Source: Comamonadaceae bacterium
GTDB taxonomy: Bacteria; Pseudomonadota; Gammaproteobacteria; Burkholderiales; Burkholderiaceae_C
Reading direction: 5' to 3'
DNA: 38,331 bases
Assembly (NCBI GenBank): GCA_027484105.1
Contig: JAIXUG010000022.1
Span: 1-38,331, forward strand
Shown here: positions 1-9,578 of the stretch, piece by piece
How positions within the stretch are numbered: position 1 is the first letter of the stretch
Layout of the letters: every line of letters starts with the position of its first letter
The notes under the pieces: generated by a model
What the model was told of the DNA's origin: nothing
Seen by the model: only the letters and a program-made list of their open reading frames with translations
The model's database searches: none
Program-made: the position numbers and the translations under genes

Positions 1-175
1 GTGGAAGAGATAACCGCTGAAAGCATCTAAGCGGGAAACTCGTTTCAAGATGAGATCTGCCGGGGCCTTGAGCCCCCTAAAGAGTCGTTCAAGACCAGGA
101 CGTTGATAGGTCGGGTGTGGAAGCGCAGTAATGCGTTAAGCTAACCGATACTAATTGCTCGTGCGGCTTGACCCT
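1..175 (+). rRNA. rrl: 23S ribosomal RNA, 3' end (partial)
   Basis: The sequence matches the conserved 3' end of bacterial 23S rRNA, including the segments GCTGAAAGCATCTAAGC near 17 and GTTAAGCTAACCGATACTAAT near 134. The 3' boundary near 175 is set by analogy with E. coli 23S, which ends a few bases after GGCTTAACC; here the motif reads GGCTTGACCCT. Only the last part of the gene is in the window, and the rest lies upstream. Confidence 0.95.
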
Positions 176-223
176 ATAACTTTGATCACACACTGCAAGG
201 TGTGCATCGATCAAGGAAGTTAT
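176..223 (+). other. rRNA spacer stem directly after 23S (probable processing stem)
   Basis: Immediately after the 23S end there is a nested inverted repeat. ATAACTT (176-182) pairs with AAGTTAT (217-223), TTGATC (182-187) pairs with GATCAA (209-214), and CACAC (189-193) pairs with GTGTG (200-204). Such stems in rRNA transcripts are commonly substrates for RNase III/E maturation. The pairing is seen in the sequence; the processing role is inferred. No tRNA gene lies in the 23S-5S spacer. Confidence 0.55.
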
Positions 224-246
224 GCCAAGTTGACGCATTCAAAAAA

Positions 247-270
247 GGCTGAAAAGCCGAGCGAAAGCTC
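247..270 (+). other. Two back-to-back GAAA-tetraloop hairpins in the 23S-5S spacer
   Basis: GGCT-GAAA-AGCC (247-258) is followed with no gap by GAGC-GAAA-GCTC (259-270). Each is a 4-bp stem closed by a GAAA loop, which belongs to the very stable GNRA loop class. They follow a run of A residues at 241-246. Their function is unknown; they may help fold or process the rRNA precursor. Confidence 0.5.
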
Positions 271-298
271 AAAATCTGATTCCAAACTCTATGAATTC

Positions 299-327
299 GT
301 TGTCTTGACCGGTGTCAAGATGACAAC
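299..327 (+). other. Hairpin just upstream of 5S rRNA (probable processing signal)
   Basis: GTTGTC-TTGAC (299-309) pairs with GTCAA-GAT-GACAAC (314-327), leaving a short loop and a small bulge. It ends seven bases before the 5S start, so it is a good candidate for the cleavage stem that frees the 5S precursor. The pairing is direct; the role is inferred. Confidence 0.45.
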
Positions 328-333
328 AAGTTA

Positions 334-449
334 TGCCTGATGACCATAGCAAGTTGGCCCCACTCCTTCCCATCTCGAACAGGACCGTGAAACGACTTAG
401 CGCCGATGATAGTGCGGGTTCCCGTGTGAAAGTAGGACATCGTCAGGCT
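334..449 (+). rRNA. rrf: 5S ribosomal RNA
   Basis: The 116-base sequence matches betaproteobacterial 5S rRNA. It begins TGCCTGATGACCATAGC, contains the conserved core CCCATCTCGAACAG, and ends ATCGTCAGGCT. The two ends pair to form helix I. It lies about 160 bases after the 23S end in the usual 23S-5S order. Confidence 0.95.
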
Positions 450-460
450 TCTAACAGCCC

Positions 461-491
461 AAAACGCCTCACCTCTCGGTGGGGCGTTTTG
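461..491 (+). terminator. Rho-independent terminator of the rRNA operon
   Basis: AAAACGCCTCACC (461-473) pairs with GGTGGGGCGTTTT (478-490), with one T·G wobble and a TCTC loop, giving a 13-bp stem that ends in a T run. It sits 12 bases after 5S and closes the rrn operon. Confidence 0.9.
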
Positions 492-559
492 CTTTGTGCG
501 AAGCATTTCTTCAAGCGCACCACCCCCTCCTTTTTGTTTCTCTACGGGTTAGCCCCCGA

Positions 560-588
560 TTGACCATCACCTCATTTGCTCAAATACT
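560..588 (+). promoter_or_regulatory. Candidate sigma70 promoter for the aminobenzoyl-CoA operon
   Basis: TTGACC (560-565) matches five of six bases of the -35 consensus. After 17 bases it is followed by AATACT (583-588), a moderate -10 match. A start near 595 would give a short leader to the ATG at 652 and place the palindrome at 606-624 just downstream, where a repressor could block transcription. This was located by eye only. Confidence 0.4.
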
Positions 589-605
589 TGAGGTTTGAAA
601 TATAT

Positions 606-624
606 AGACCTGAATTAATGGTCT
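606..624. promoter_or_regulatory. Candidate operator, palindrome AGACC-N9-GGTCT
   Basis: AGACC (606-610) and GGTCT (620-624) form a perfect inverted repeat around an AT-rich centre containing ATTAAT. MarR-family proteins bind dyad sites of about this size as dimers. The MarR gene at 3784-4272 in the same operon is the obvious candidate ligand. The symmetry is observed; the binding is inferred. Confidence 0.4.
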
Positions 625-651
625 GTGTGGTCTGCAGCAAAGAGAAGCAAT

Positions 652-2985
652 ATGAAAATCGTGTGCATTGGCGGTGGTCCCTCGGGTTTGTACTTCGCGT
701 TGCTGATGAAAAAACTCGGCTCTCACCACGACATCACCGTGGTGGAGCGCAACAAGCCTTACGACACCTTTGGATGGGGCGTGGTTTTCTCAGACCAAAC
801 GCTGGACAACATGCGGCAATGGGACACCGAGACCGCCGCCGAAGTGGAGCAGGCTTTCAACCATTGGGATGACATCGAGCTGCACTTCAAAGACCGGGTG
901 ATCCGCTCTGGCGGTCACGGTTTTGTGGGCATTGGACGCAAGAAGTTGCTGAACATCTTGCAGGATCGCTGCGAACAGGTCGGCGTGAAGCTCTTGTTCG
1001 AACAAGATGTGAATTCAGATTTGGACTTTCCCGATGCCGATCTGATCATTGCCAGCGATGGTGTCAATTCGCGTGTGCGCAGTCGCTTGCCCGAAGTGTT
1101 CAAGCCAGACATCGTCACCCGCCCCAACCGCTTCATCTGGCTCGGCACCAACCGCCAGTACGAGGCGTTCACCTTTTTGTTCGAGAAGACCGAGCACGGC
1201 TGGTTCCAGGCCCACGTCTACAAATTCGACAACCAGACATCTACCTTCATCGTCGAGTGCCCCGATCACGTGTGGCTGGCGCACGGTCTGGACAAAGCCG
1301 ATCAAGAAGCATCGATCGCCTTCTGCGAAAAACTCTTTGCCAAGAACTTGCAAGGCGAAAAGCTGATGACCAATGCCAGACATCTGCGTGGTTCTGCTTG
1401 GCTCAACTTTCAGCGGGTCAAGTGCGCCAACTGGTCACACTTCAACGGCAACAGCCATGTGGTGTTGATGGGCGACGCGGTGCACACCGCGCACTTTGCG
1501 ATTGGCTCGGGCACCAAGCTCGCGCTCGAAGACGCCATCGAGTTGGTGCGCCAATTCAAGGCGCTGGGTGACACAGCCGACCGCATCCCCGAAGTGCTCA
1601 AGCACTACCAGGCCGTGCGCGAAATCGATGTGATCCGCTTGCAAAACGCCGCCTGGAACGCAATGGAGTGGTTCGAGGTGTGCGGCGAGCGCTACTGCGA
1701 CCAGCTCGAACCCGAGCAGTTCATGTACTCCATGCTCACCCGCAGCCAGCGCATCAGCCACGAGAACTTGCGTCTGCGTGACAAGGCTTGGCTGGAGGGT
1801 TATGAAGCCTGGTTTGCAGGCCGCACGGCACAGCCGGGCATCCGCCCGCCCATGTTCACACCCTATACCTTGCGCTCGGTCACGCTCAAAAACCGCGTGG
1901 TGGTTTCACCCATGGCGCAATACATGGCCATCGATGGCCGAGTGGCAGAAGACCACCTGGTGCACCTGGGCGCACGCGCCATGGGCGGCGCCGGTTTGGT
2001 GATGGTCGAGATGACCGCGCCCAGCGCCGATGGCCGCATCACCCACGGTTGCCCAGGCCTGTGGAACGATGAGCAGACCGAAGATTTCAAACGCATCACC
2101 CACTGGGTGCACACCAAAACCGACGCCAAAATCGGCCTGCAAATCGGACACGCCGGACCCAAAGGCTCCACCTGCCGCCCCTGGCAAGGCGCGGGCATGG
2201 ACCAGCCTGTGCCCGATGATGACGCCGAAGGCAACTGGCCATTGTTTGCGGCATCTGCACAGCCCTATCTGCCGCACGGCGATGTGCCCCGCGCCATGAC
2301 CCGCGCCGACATGGACCGCGTCACCGCCGACTTTGTCGCGGCCACGCAGCGCGCAGCCCAGGCAGGTTTCGACTGGCTCGAACTGCACTGCGCCCACGGC
2401 TACCTGTTGTCTAGCTTCATCAGCCCGCTCACCAACCAGCGAAACGACGATTACGGCGGCTCACTCGCCAACCGCCTGCGTTACCCGATTGAAGTGTTCA
2501 AAGCGGCCCGTGCCGCCTGGCCTGCACACCTGCCCATGTCAGTCCGCATCTCGGCGCATGACTGGGTCGAAGGCGGCATCACGCCCACCGACGCGGTCGA
2601 TATCGCCCGCGCATTCAAAGCCGCAGGGGCCGACATGATCGACTGTTCGTCGGGCCAGGTCAGCGCCAAGCAAAAGCCCACTTACGGCCGCATGTACCAG
2701 ACCCCGTTTGCCGACCGTATCCGCCAGGAAGCAGGCATCGCCACCATGGCAGTGGGCGCCATCAGTGAGGCCGACCACGTCAACAGCATCTTGGCCGCAG
2801 GCCGCGCCGACCTGTGCGCCGTGGCCCGCCCGCACCTGGCAAACCCGGCCTGGACGCTGACCGAAGCGGCGCGAATCGGATTCAAAGACATCGCCTGGCC
2901 CCGCGCCTACGAATCGGGCAAGCCCCAGCTCGAAGCGGGCTTTGCCCGTGAGCGTGCGATGCAGACTGCGAGTAAGGGGGACTGA
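652..2985 (+). CDS. abmA: Fused flavin monooxygenase / Old-Yellow-Enzyme reductase, 2-aminobenzoyl-CoA monooxygenase/reductase type
   Basis: This 777-residue two-domain flavoprotein has an N-terminal aromatic-ring hydroxylase domain at about 1-395. Its FAD motif GGGPSG is near residues 7-12, its DG motif SDGVNSRVR near 135-143 and its GD motif MGDAVHTAH near 273-281. The C-terminal domain, from about 400 to the end, is an Old-Yellow-Enzyme TIM barrel with [25 protein letters not shown] and VARPHLANP segments. This fusion is known from 2-aminobenzoyl-CoA monooxygenase/reductase of Azoarcus evansii, which hydroxylates and then reduces the CoA-bound ring. A related fusion is often named salicylyl-CoA 5-hydroxylase. 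The neighbouring Rid-family gene and beta-oxidation genes favour the amino substrate, but this is not certain. ATG 652 is chosen over an in-frame GTG at 625 because GAGAAG (642-647) is suitably spaced and the FAD motif then falls at the N-terminus, as is normal. It is the first gene of the operon. Confidence 0.8.
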   Translation: MKIVCIGGGPSGLYFALLMKKLGSHHDITVVERNKPYDTFGWGVVFSDQTLDNMRQWDTETAAEVEQAFNHWDDIELHFKDRVIRSGGHGFVGIGRKKLLNILQDRCEQVGVKLLFEQDVNSDLDFPDADLIIASDGVNSRVRSRLPEVFKPDIVTRPNRFIWLGTNRQYEAFTFLFEKTEHGWFQAHVYKFDNQTSTFIVECPDHVWLAHGLDKADQEASIAFCEKLFAKNLQGEKLMTNARHLRGSAWLNFQRVKCANWSHFNGNSHVVLMGDAVHTAHFAIGSGTKLALEDAIELVRQFKALGDTADRIPEVLKHYQAVREIDVIRLQNAAWNAMEWFEVCGERYCDQLEPEQFMYSMLTRSQRISHENLRLRDKAWLEGYEAWFAGRTAQPGIRPPMFTPYTLRSVTLKNRVVVSPMAQYMAIDGRVAEDHLVHLGARAMGGAGLVMVEMTAPSADGRITHGCPGLWNDEQTEDFKRITHWVHTKTDAKIGLQIGHAGPKGSTCRPWQGAGMDQPVPDDDAEGNWPLFAASAQPYLPHGDVPRAMTRADMDRVTADFVAATQRAAQAGFDWLELHCAHGYLLSSFISPLTNQRNDDYGGSLANRLRYPIEVFKAARAAWPAHLPMSVRISAHDWVEGGITPTDAVDIARAFKAAGADMIDCSSGQVSAKQKPTYGRMYQTPFADRIRQEAGIATMAVGAISEADHVNSILAAGRADLCAVARPHLANPAWTLTEAARIGFKDIAWPRAYESGKPQLEAGFARERAMQTASKGD

Positions 2986-2986
2986 G

Positions 2987-3787
2987 ATGGCCCAAGAACA
3001 GCAAGGCCGCCACGCCCTCATCACCGGCGCAGGCGCAGGCATCGGCGCAGCCATTGCGCTGCAGCTGGCGCAAGCGGGTTGCCGCCTCACGCTCTGCGGC
3101 CGCTCACACGATACGCTGCAAGCCCAGGCCGAAGCGCTGCGCGCGCAAGTGCCCGATGTGGCGGTGCTGATTGCGCCTATGGACGTCGCCGATGAAAACG
3201 CCGTGCAAGCCGCGGTGCAGCAGGCCCAGGCCCGCTTTGGCCCCGTCAACATCTTGGTCAACAACGCAGGCCAGGCCAGCAGCCAGCCCTTTGCCAAGAC
3301 TGATGCTGCGCTGTGGCAGCAGATGATCGGCGTCAACCTCACGGGCACCTACCACTGCATTCAGGCGGTGCTGCCCGGCATGCTCGAAGCTGCGAAAGGC
3401 GGCACGCCCGGACGCATCGTCAACATCGCCAGCACCGCAGGCCTCAAAGGCTACGCCTACGTGAGCGCCTATGTGGCGGCCAAGCACGGAGTGGTGGGTT
3501 TGACCAAAGCGCTCGCGCTCGAATTGGCGCGCAAGGGCGTAACCGTGAACGCCATTTGCCCCGGTTACACCGAGACCGACATCGTGCGCGAAGCGGTTCA
3601 AAACATCGTGGGCAAAACCGGCAAGAGCGAAGCCGAAGCGCGCCAGGCCCTGGCCGCCAGCAACCCACAGCAGCGCTTGGTGCAGCCGCAAGAAGTCGCG
3701 CAAAGCGTGCTGTGGCTGTGCGCGGCTGGCAGCGACGCGATCAACGGCCAAGCCATTGCCATTGATGGTGGGGAGTTGGCAGGATGA
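2987..3787 (+). CDS. SDR-family NAD(P)-dependent oxidoreductase (3-hydroxyacyl-CoA dehydrogenase-like)
   Basis: This is a 266-residue classical short-chain dehydrogenase. The Rossmann motif TGAGAGIG is at 13-20 and NNAG at 92-95. The catalytic Ser is at 149 (NIAST) and the YxxxK motif is Tyr162/Lys166 (YVAAK), followed by CPGYTETD. Length and motifs are all normal for the family. The start ATG lies two bases after the monooxygenase stop, so the two are translationally coupled. In this operon it probably oxidises a 3-hydroxyacyl-CoA formed from the reduced ring, or reduces a ring ketone. The substrate is inferred from context only. Confidence 0.8.
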   Translation: MAQEQQGRHALITGAGAGIGAAIALQLAQAGCRLTLCGRSHDTLQAQAEALRAQVPDVAVLIAPMDVADENAVQAAVQQAQARFGPVNILVNNAGQASSQPFAKTDAALWQQMIGVNLTGTYHCIQAVLPGMLEAAKGGTPGRIVNIASTAGLKGYAYVSAYVAAKHGVVGLTKALALELARKGVTVNAICPGYTETDIVREAVQNIVGKTGKSEAEARQALAASNPQQRLVQPQEVAQSVLWLCAAGSDAINGQAIAIDGGELAG

Positions 3788-4272
3788 ACAGCATGACGGA
3801 CATGGAAGTGCGCGCCCACGCCGAGCACCACGCCTCGCTGCGCCTGTGGTTGCGGCTGCTGTCGTGCACCACCCGCATCGAAGACACCATCCGCCAACGC
3901 TTGCGCGAACAGTTTGGCATCACGCTGCCGCGCTTTGACCTGATGGCCCAGCTGGAGCGCGAGCCGCAAGGCCTGTCGATGAGCGAGTTGTCGCGCCGCA
4001 TGATGGTCACGGGGGGCAACGTCACCAGCATCGTGGACCAGTTGGAAAAAGAACAGCTGGTTCAGCGCCAAACGCAAGTCGGCGACCGCCGCTCTTTCAC
4101 CGTCAGCCTGACCGAAGCCGGCCGCAGCGCATTTGCCGCCATGGCCCTGGCCCACGAAGGTTGGGTGGTCGAGTTGTTAGGCCCGCTGGCCGAGAGCGAA
4201 CAAACACAGCTGCACCAACTGCTGGGCACCTTGAAGTCCGGTAACCGAACACACGCGAAGGAGAACACATGA
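3784..4272 (+). CDS. MarR-family transcriptional regulator of the aminobenzoyl-CoA operon
   Basis: This 162-residue protein has a winged-helix fold. The recognition region around residues 64-85 reads [22 protein letters not shown], and the wing segment [14 protein letters not shown] is near 99-112. MarR proteins are dimeric repressors usually released by an aromatic acid or its CoA ester. The gene overlaps the SDR stop and the next start by four bases each (ATGA), so it is locked inside the operon and probably autoregulates it. The palindrome at 606-624 is a candidate binding site. Confidence 0.85.
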   Translation: MNSMTDMEVRAHAEHHASLRLWLRLLSCTTRIEDTIRQRLREQFGITLPRFDLMAQLEREPQGLSMSELSRRMMVTGGNVTSIVDQLEKEQLVQRQTQVGDRRSFTVSLTEAGRSAFAAMALAHEGWVVELLGPLAESEQTQLHQLLGTLKSGNRTHAKENT

Positions 4273-5129
4273 GCACACGCTACCTGCCCGGCCAGCCCCA
4301 CCAGCTGCCCCGACACAACCAACCCATGGCGCTCTACCAGCCCGAGCACTTTTTGCTGTCCGTGAAAGACGGTGTGGCCACAGTCAGCCTGAACCGCCCC
4401 GAGCGCAAAAACCCGCTGTCGTTCGACTCGTATGCTGAGCTGAGAGACTTCTTCCGCGCATTGGCCTACGCGCCCGATATCCACGCGGTGGTCATCACCG
4501 GGGCGGGGGGCAACTTCTGTTCGGGCGGCGATGTGCACGAAATCATCGGCCCGCTCACAAAGCTCGACATGCCGGGCCTCTTGGCCTTCACCCGCATGAC
4601 GGGCGACTTGGTCAAGGCCATGCGCGCCTGCCCGCAACCCATCATTGCCGCCATTGACGGCGTGTGCGCCGGGGCCGGGGCCATCTTGGCCATGGCGTCT
4701 GACCTGCGCTACGGCACCGAGCGCAGCAAAACCTATTTCCTGTTCAACAAGGTGGGCCTGGCCGGTTGCGACATGGGCGCTTGCGCGCTTTTGCCGCGCA
4801 TCATCGGCCAAGGCCGCGCGAGCGAGCTGCTGTTCACCGGGCGTGGCCTGGGCGCGCTGGAGGCTGAGCGCTGGGGTTTTTACAACCGCGTGTGCGAGGC
4901 CGACACCGTGCTGGCCGACGCGCAGGCCATGGCCGCCCAGCTGGTGGCGGGCCCCACCTTTGCCAACGGCATCACCAAAAAAATGCTTCAACAAGAATGG
5001 AACATGGGCGTGGACGAAGCCATCGAGGCCGAAGCCCAAGCGCAGGCCATCTGCATGGCCACCAACGACTTCCACCGGGCGTACCACGCCTTTGTGGCCA
5101 AGCAAACGCCTGTGTTTGAAGGGGACTGA
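4269..5129 (+). CDS. Crotonase-fold protein (enoyl-CoA hydratase/isomerase family) without the hydratase Glu pair
   Basis: This is a 286-residue crotonase. The CoA/oxyanion-hole segment FCSGGD is at 83-88 and the second loop CAGAGA at 133-138. By alignment from memory with rat mitochondrial enoyl-CoA hydratase, the two catalytic glutamates (Glu144 and Glu164) fall on Ile139 and Lys161 here, so simple hydration is unlikely. Asp168, in GCDMG, falls at the position of the nucleophilic Asp of 4-chlorobenzoyl-CoA dehalogenase and next to the Asp of ring-opening BadI/MenB-type crotonases. A ring-hydrolysing or isomerising role in this pathway is therefore possible. The start overlaps the MarR stop (ATGA). 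An internal ATG at 4326 (Met20) is a plausible alternative start that would match the typical crotonase N-terminus. Confidence 0.75.
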   Translation: MSTRYLPGQPHQLPRHNQPMALYQPEHFLLSVKDGVATVSLNRPERKNPLSFDSYAELRDFFRALAYAPDIHAVVITGAGGNFCSGGDVHEIIGPLTKLDMPGLLAFTRMTGDLVKAMRACPQPIIAAIDGVCAGAGAILAMASDLRYGTERSKTYFLFNKVGLAGCDMGACALLPRIIGQGRASELLFTGRGLGALEAERWGFYNRVCEADTVLADAQAMAAQLVAGPTFANGITKKMLQQEWNMGVDEAIEAEAQAQAICMATNDFHRAYHAFVAKQTPVFEGD

Positions 5130-5132
5130 CAC

Positions 5133-6302
5133 ATGACCCACCCCGCAGAACTGAACTGGCCCTTCTTTGACGACAGCCACCGCGACTTCAAGTCTCGGCT
5201 GGACGCCTGGTGCCACGAACACCTGGCGCACGCGCACCACGACGAAAGCCGCGACGCGGTCGACGCCGAATGCATCCGTCTGGTGCGCCTGCTGGGCAGC
5301 GGCGGCTGGCTCAAGCACGCGGTCTCCGGCACGGCCTACGGCGCCGCATCAGACGTGATCGACACGCGCCAGTTGTGCCTGCTGCGCGAGACGCTGGCGT
5401 TTCACAACGGCTTGTCGGACTTCGCTTTTGCCATGCAGGGCCTAGGCACCGGGGCCATCAGCCTCATGGGCACAGCCGATCAAAAGCAACGCTACCTGCC
5501 CCGCGTGGCTTCAGGCCAGGCCTTGTCGGCCTTTGCGCTCAGCGAGCCCGAGGCGGGCTCTGACGTGGCCGCCATGCAATGCAGCGCCACTGCCACGGCA
5601 GACGGCTATGTGCTGAACGGCCGCAAGACCTGGATCAGCAACGGCGGCATTGCCGACTTTTATGTGGTGTTCGCCCGCACGGGCGAAGCGCCGGGGGCGC
5701 GTGGCATCACCGCCTTCATCGTGGATGCCGACACGCCCGGCTTGTCGATTGAAGAACGCATCGACGTCGTTGCGCCGCACCCTCTGGCCACGCTCAAGTT
5801 TGACCACTGCAAAGTCGCCGCAGCGCAGCGCATTGGCGAGGCAGGCCAAGGCTTCAAGGTGGCCATGGCCACGCTCGATGTGTTCCGCACGTCAGTCGCC
5901 GCAGCCGCTTTGGGCTTCGGGCGGCGTGCGCTGCACGAGTCCATCGCCTGGGCGCGTTCGCGCAAGATGTTTGGCCAAAGCCTGGGCGACTTTCAGATCA
6001 CCCAAACCAAGATCGCGCAGATGGCGACGATGCTCGACGCCGCCACGCTGCTCACCTACCGCGCTGCCTGGCTGCGCGACCAGGGCGCACGCATCACCCG
6101 CGAAGCCGCCATGGCCAAGATGACCGCGACCGAAAACGCCCAACAAATCATCGACATGGCGGTGCAAATGCACGGCGGCATGGGCGTCAAAAAAGGCGTG
6201 ATGGTCGAGTCGCTGTACCGCGAGATCCGCGCCCTGCGCATTTACGAAGGCGCCACCGAAGTGCAACAGCTGATCATCGGCAAGGACTTGTTGAAAGGTT
6301 GA
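5133..6302 (+). CDS. Acyl-CoA dehydrogenase
   Basis: This is a 389-residue flavoprotein of the acyl-CoA dehydrogenase family. The signature [10 protein letters not shown] is at 135-144, the FAD-binding region [12 protein letters not shown] lies near 170, the C-terminal QMHGGMG element is present, and the catalytic base is Glu372 in RIYEGATE. All canonical features are present, so it is expected to introduce an alpha,beta double bond in a CoA thioester and pass electrons to ETF. It starts three bases after the crotonase stop with GAAGGGGA upstream as ribosome binding site. Its place in the operon points to dehydrogenation of the ring or of a ring-opened dicarboxyl-CoA. Confidence 0.88.
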   Translation: MTHPAELNWPFFDDSHRDFKSRLDAWCHEHLAHAHHDESRDAVDAECIRLVRLLGSGGWLKHAVSGTAYGAASDVIDTRQLCLLRETLAFHNGLSDFAFAMQGLGTGAISLMGTADQKQRYLPRVASGQALSAFALSEPEAGSDVAAMQCSATATADGYVLNGRKTWISNGGIADFYVVFARTGEAPGARGITAFIVDADTPGLSIEERIDVVAPHPLATLKFDHCKVAAAQRIGEAGQGFKVAMATLDVFRTSVAAAALGFGRRALHESIAWARSRKMFGQSLGDFQITQTKIAQMATMLDAATLLTYRAAWLRDQGARITREAAMAKMTATENAQQIIDMAVQMHGGMGVKKGVMVESLYREIRALRIYEGATEVQQLIIGKDLLKG

Positions 6303-6303
6303 C

Positions 6304-7980
<1,677 letters not shown>

Positions 7981-7986
7981 TTTTGC

Positions 7987-8010
7987 GGGACAGATCTTTA
8001 GCTCTGTCCC
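7987..8010 (+). other. Intercistronic hairpin before the Rid gene
   Basis: GGGACAGA (7987-7994) and TCTGTCCC (8003-8010) form a perfect 8-bp stem with an 8-base loop. It begins six bases after the ligase stop and ends just before the AAGGAG ribosome binding site of the next gene. No T run follows, so it is unlikely to be an ordinary terminator. mRNA stabilisation or partial attenuation is more likely. Confidence 0.5.
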
Positions 8011-8026
8011 CAACCAAGGAGAAAGC

Positions 8027-8422
8027 ATGTTCAACGTCTTGCAACCCGAAGGCTGGGCACCCGCCAAAGGCTATGCCAACGGCATCGAAGCGCGTGGCCG
8101 CATGGTGTTCGTCGCGGGCATGATCGGCTGGAACGGCCAGGCCCAATTCGAGACCGACGACTTTGTGGCCCAGTGCCGCCAAGCCCTGCAAAACATCGTC
8201 GACACACTCGCCTGCGCAGGCGCAGGCCCACAGCACATGGCCCGCATGACCTGGTACGTCAAAGACAAGAAGGAATACCTGGCACGCGGCAGGGAGTTGG
8301 GCAAGGTCTATCAAGAAGTCATCGGCAAAAACTACCCCGCCATGACGCTGGTGCAAGTGGCTGATCTCGTGGAAGACCGGGCGTTGGTGGAGATTGAAGT
8401 CACAGCGGTGGTGCCGGAGTGA
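8027..8422 (+). CDS. Rid-family (RidA/YjgF/2-aminomuconate deaminase-like) protein
   Basis: This is a 131-residue single-domain Rid protein; the N-terminal VFVAGMIGWNG and the C-terminal VEIEVTAVV strands fit the trimeric YjgF fold. In RidA an Arg (Arg105 in E. coli, in a P-x-R context) holds the carboxylate of the imino acid. Here the segment reads YPAMTLVQVADL, with Met at that position, as in Rid subgroups not active on 2-aminoacrylate. In this operon it may help hydrolyse the enamine/imine of a 2-amino-cyclohexenecarboxyl-CoA intermediate and release ammonia. That role is inferred. A strong AAGGAG at 8016-8021 precedes the ATG. It is the last gene of the operon, and no clear terminator follows. 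Confidence 0.8.
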   Translation: MFNVLQPEGWAPAKGYANGIEARGRMVFVAGMIGWNGQAQFETDDFVAQCRQALQNIVDTLACAGAGPQHMARMTWYVKDKKEYLARGRELGKVYQEVIGKNYPAMTLVQVADLVEDRALVEIEVTAVVPE

Positions 8423-8619
8423 ACGGAAAAGGACTTGGTTAGAAGCTGCAGAATGCCTAGATCGATCGGGGGGTTTAGGCTGATTGAAGAATTTAGAGCG
8501 ACTTGGTCTGACCGACCGCTATCTACCCAAAGCAGTCGCTCGTAACAAAAGTGAGTGTCTCTCTACGATTGAAATCACCAGTCTGTGAGACTTTGGCGTA
8601 ATTTCGGTGAATTGAGAGG
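8423..8619. other. Intergenic stretch, AT-richer, no gene seen
   Basis: This stretch separates the catabolic operon from the islet. I find no convincing reading frame or terminator hairpin. Composition shifts from the strongly GC-rich operon to roughly even. The segment around 8510-8545, read on the minus strand, has a GACTGCTTTGGGTAG core. It loosely resembles pieces of the gap at 9292-9578. Confidence 0.5.
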
Positions 8620-9291
8620 TCATACGCGATCAAGCCATGCCAAATCGAAAAGAACAGGCTTAGCGACAGACTGAATTGACGCGAAGTGAGCGAAGTCCTC
8701 AACCGGACAAAACACGAAGATCAGTTCGGTAGGAGTGAACTCAAGATCGCCAGATACCCGCCATTCACGTTCATGAGTCGCATCGAAACTCTCGTGGATG
8801 ATGTTTACGAAGGGATGTAATTGTTGTGGAATAAAGTTAAACACCGAACGAGGATACGTTTCTCCGTTGCATAAGAACGAATCCTTCAACAACGATTCGC
8901 GAACGTTGAGGCAAGGATTGGCGCCCTTTGCGAACAGAAGGTCTCGATCAAATGCTAGGCCATACTTAGCGTTAAATACGTCTCTATGTGCCTTTAGCCC
9001 TGCGAGCGTACTTTCAGTGAAGCAAGCAGCTTTGTAATTGCTTGTGCCGTCGAAGTTGCGTGTAACCGGATTAAAAATGTTTGGTGACGTAGTGCCATAC
9101 CAACCAGAATTTGACGCCTTTAGTAGGGGCTTCGGTGGTGTTCCTGAAAGATCGAGAATCAGGGAAAGGATGCTCTTCGCATCCAAGTCACTCTTTTCAT
9201 CGTTCTGACGAATCAAATGAGTCAGTAAAAACGAGCAATCAGAACTGAGGCGGGCCAATTCTTTTGCAACTTCTGCGGTTGTCTTCGGCAT
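8620..9291 (-). CDS. AbiGi-like protein (putative abortive phage resistance family)
   Basis: This is a 223-residue cytoplasmic protein. The motif layout matches, from memory, the family described as abortive phage resistance protein AbiGi: LTHLIR at 23-28, ACFTES at 89-94, a KYGLAFDRDLLFAKGANP stretch near 109-126, and EREWR at 174-178. Members of this family are thought to act in phage defence, but the biochemistry is unclear to me. The early His and the late Glu of REW are likely functional because they sit in the conserved motifs. The gene is AT-richer than its surroundings (one 60-base line at 8821 has 24 G+C against 41 at 6721), which suggests horizontal acquisition. No partner toxin gene is visible beside it. 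Confidence 0.5.
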   Translation of the reverse strand: MPKTTAEVAKELARLSSDCSFLLTHLIRQNDEKSDLDAKSILSLILDLSGTPPKPLLKASNSGWYGTTSPNIFNPVTRNFDGTSNYKAACFTESTLAGLKAHRDVFNAKYGLAFDRDLLFAKGANPCLNVRESLLKDSFLCNGETYPRSVFNFIPQQLHPFVNIIHESFDATHEREWRVSGDLEFTPTELIFVFCPVEDFAHFASIQSVAKPVLFDLAWLDRV

Positions 9292-9578
9292 GTATGTATT
9301 TTCTGAATGTGCTTGCTATATAGGTCAAAAAGCAAAAGGGCTCGATGACCGCTTATGGCCTATAGGTGCAATTCAGTTTGCGACGACCGATGACTGCAAC
9401 CGCGGCCTTTGAGTCATCCATCAAACTGATATTGATGTAATCTTTAACAGTCAAGAAAAGGCTGTGAGAAGTCATTCGTCGATACAAGGCGCGTTGATGG
9501 CTGTTGGTGCCAATTAGTCGAGGTGCCAGACGCTGAGCATCAGGAGGCGATGCGCCACATCAAACAACTGGAAGCGGT
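9292..9578. other. Gap between the two islet genes, no gene seen
   Basis: No supportable open reading frame was found on either strand. The minus strand just upstream of the AbiGi-like gene contains TTGACC and TATATAG close together, which may be promoter parts. The rest may be the remnant of older sequence. It has no clear terminal repeats and no recognisable transposase fragment. Confidence 0.4.

Noticed and set aside
625..651. GTG at 625 as the start of the monooxygenase/reductase
   Set aside because: It would add nine residues before the FAD motif, has no ribosome binding site, and would follow directly on the AGACC/GGTCT palindrome; ATG 652 has GAGAAG upstream.
652..2985. Salicylyl-CoA 5-hydroxylase as the sole identity of the fused flavoprotein
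   Set aside because: The gentisate route would not need the SDR, acyl-CoA dehydrogenase, crotonase and Rid genes that accompany it; the amino substrate fits better, though salicylate is not fully excluded.
7987..8010. Hairpin after the ligase as a transcription terminator
   Set aside because: No T run follows the stem, and the Rid gene clearly belongs to the same operon.
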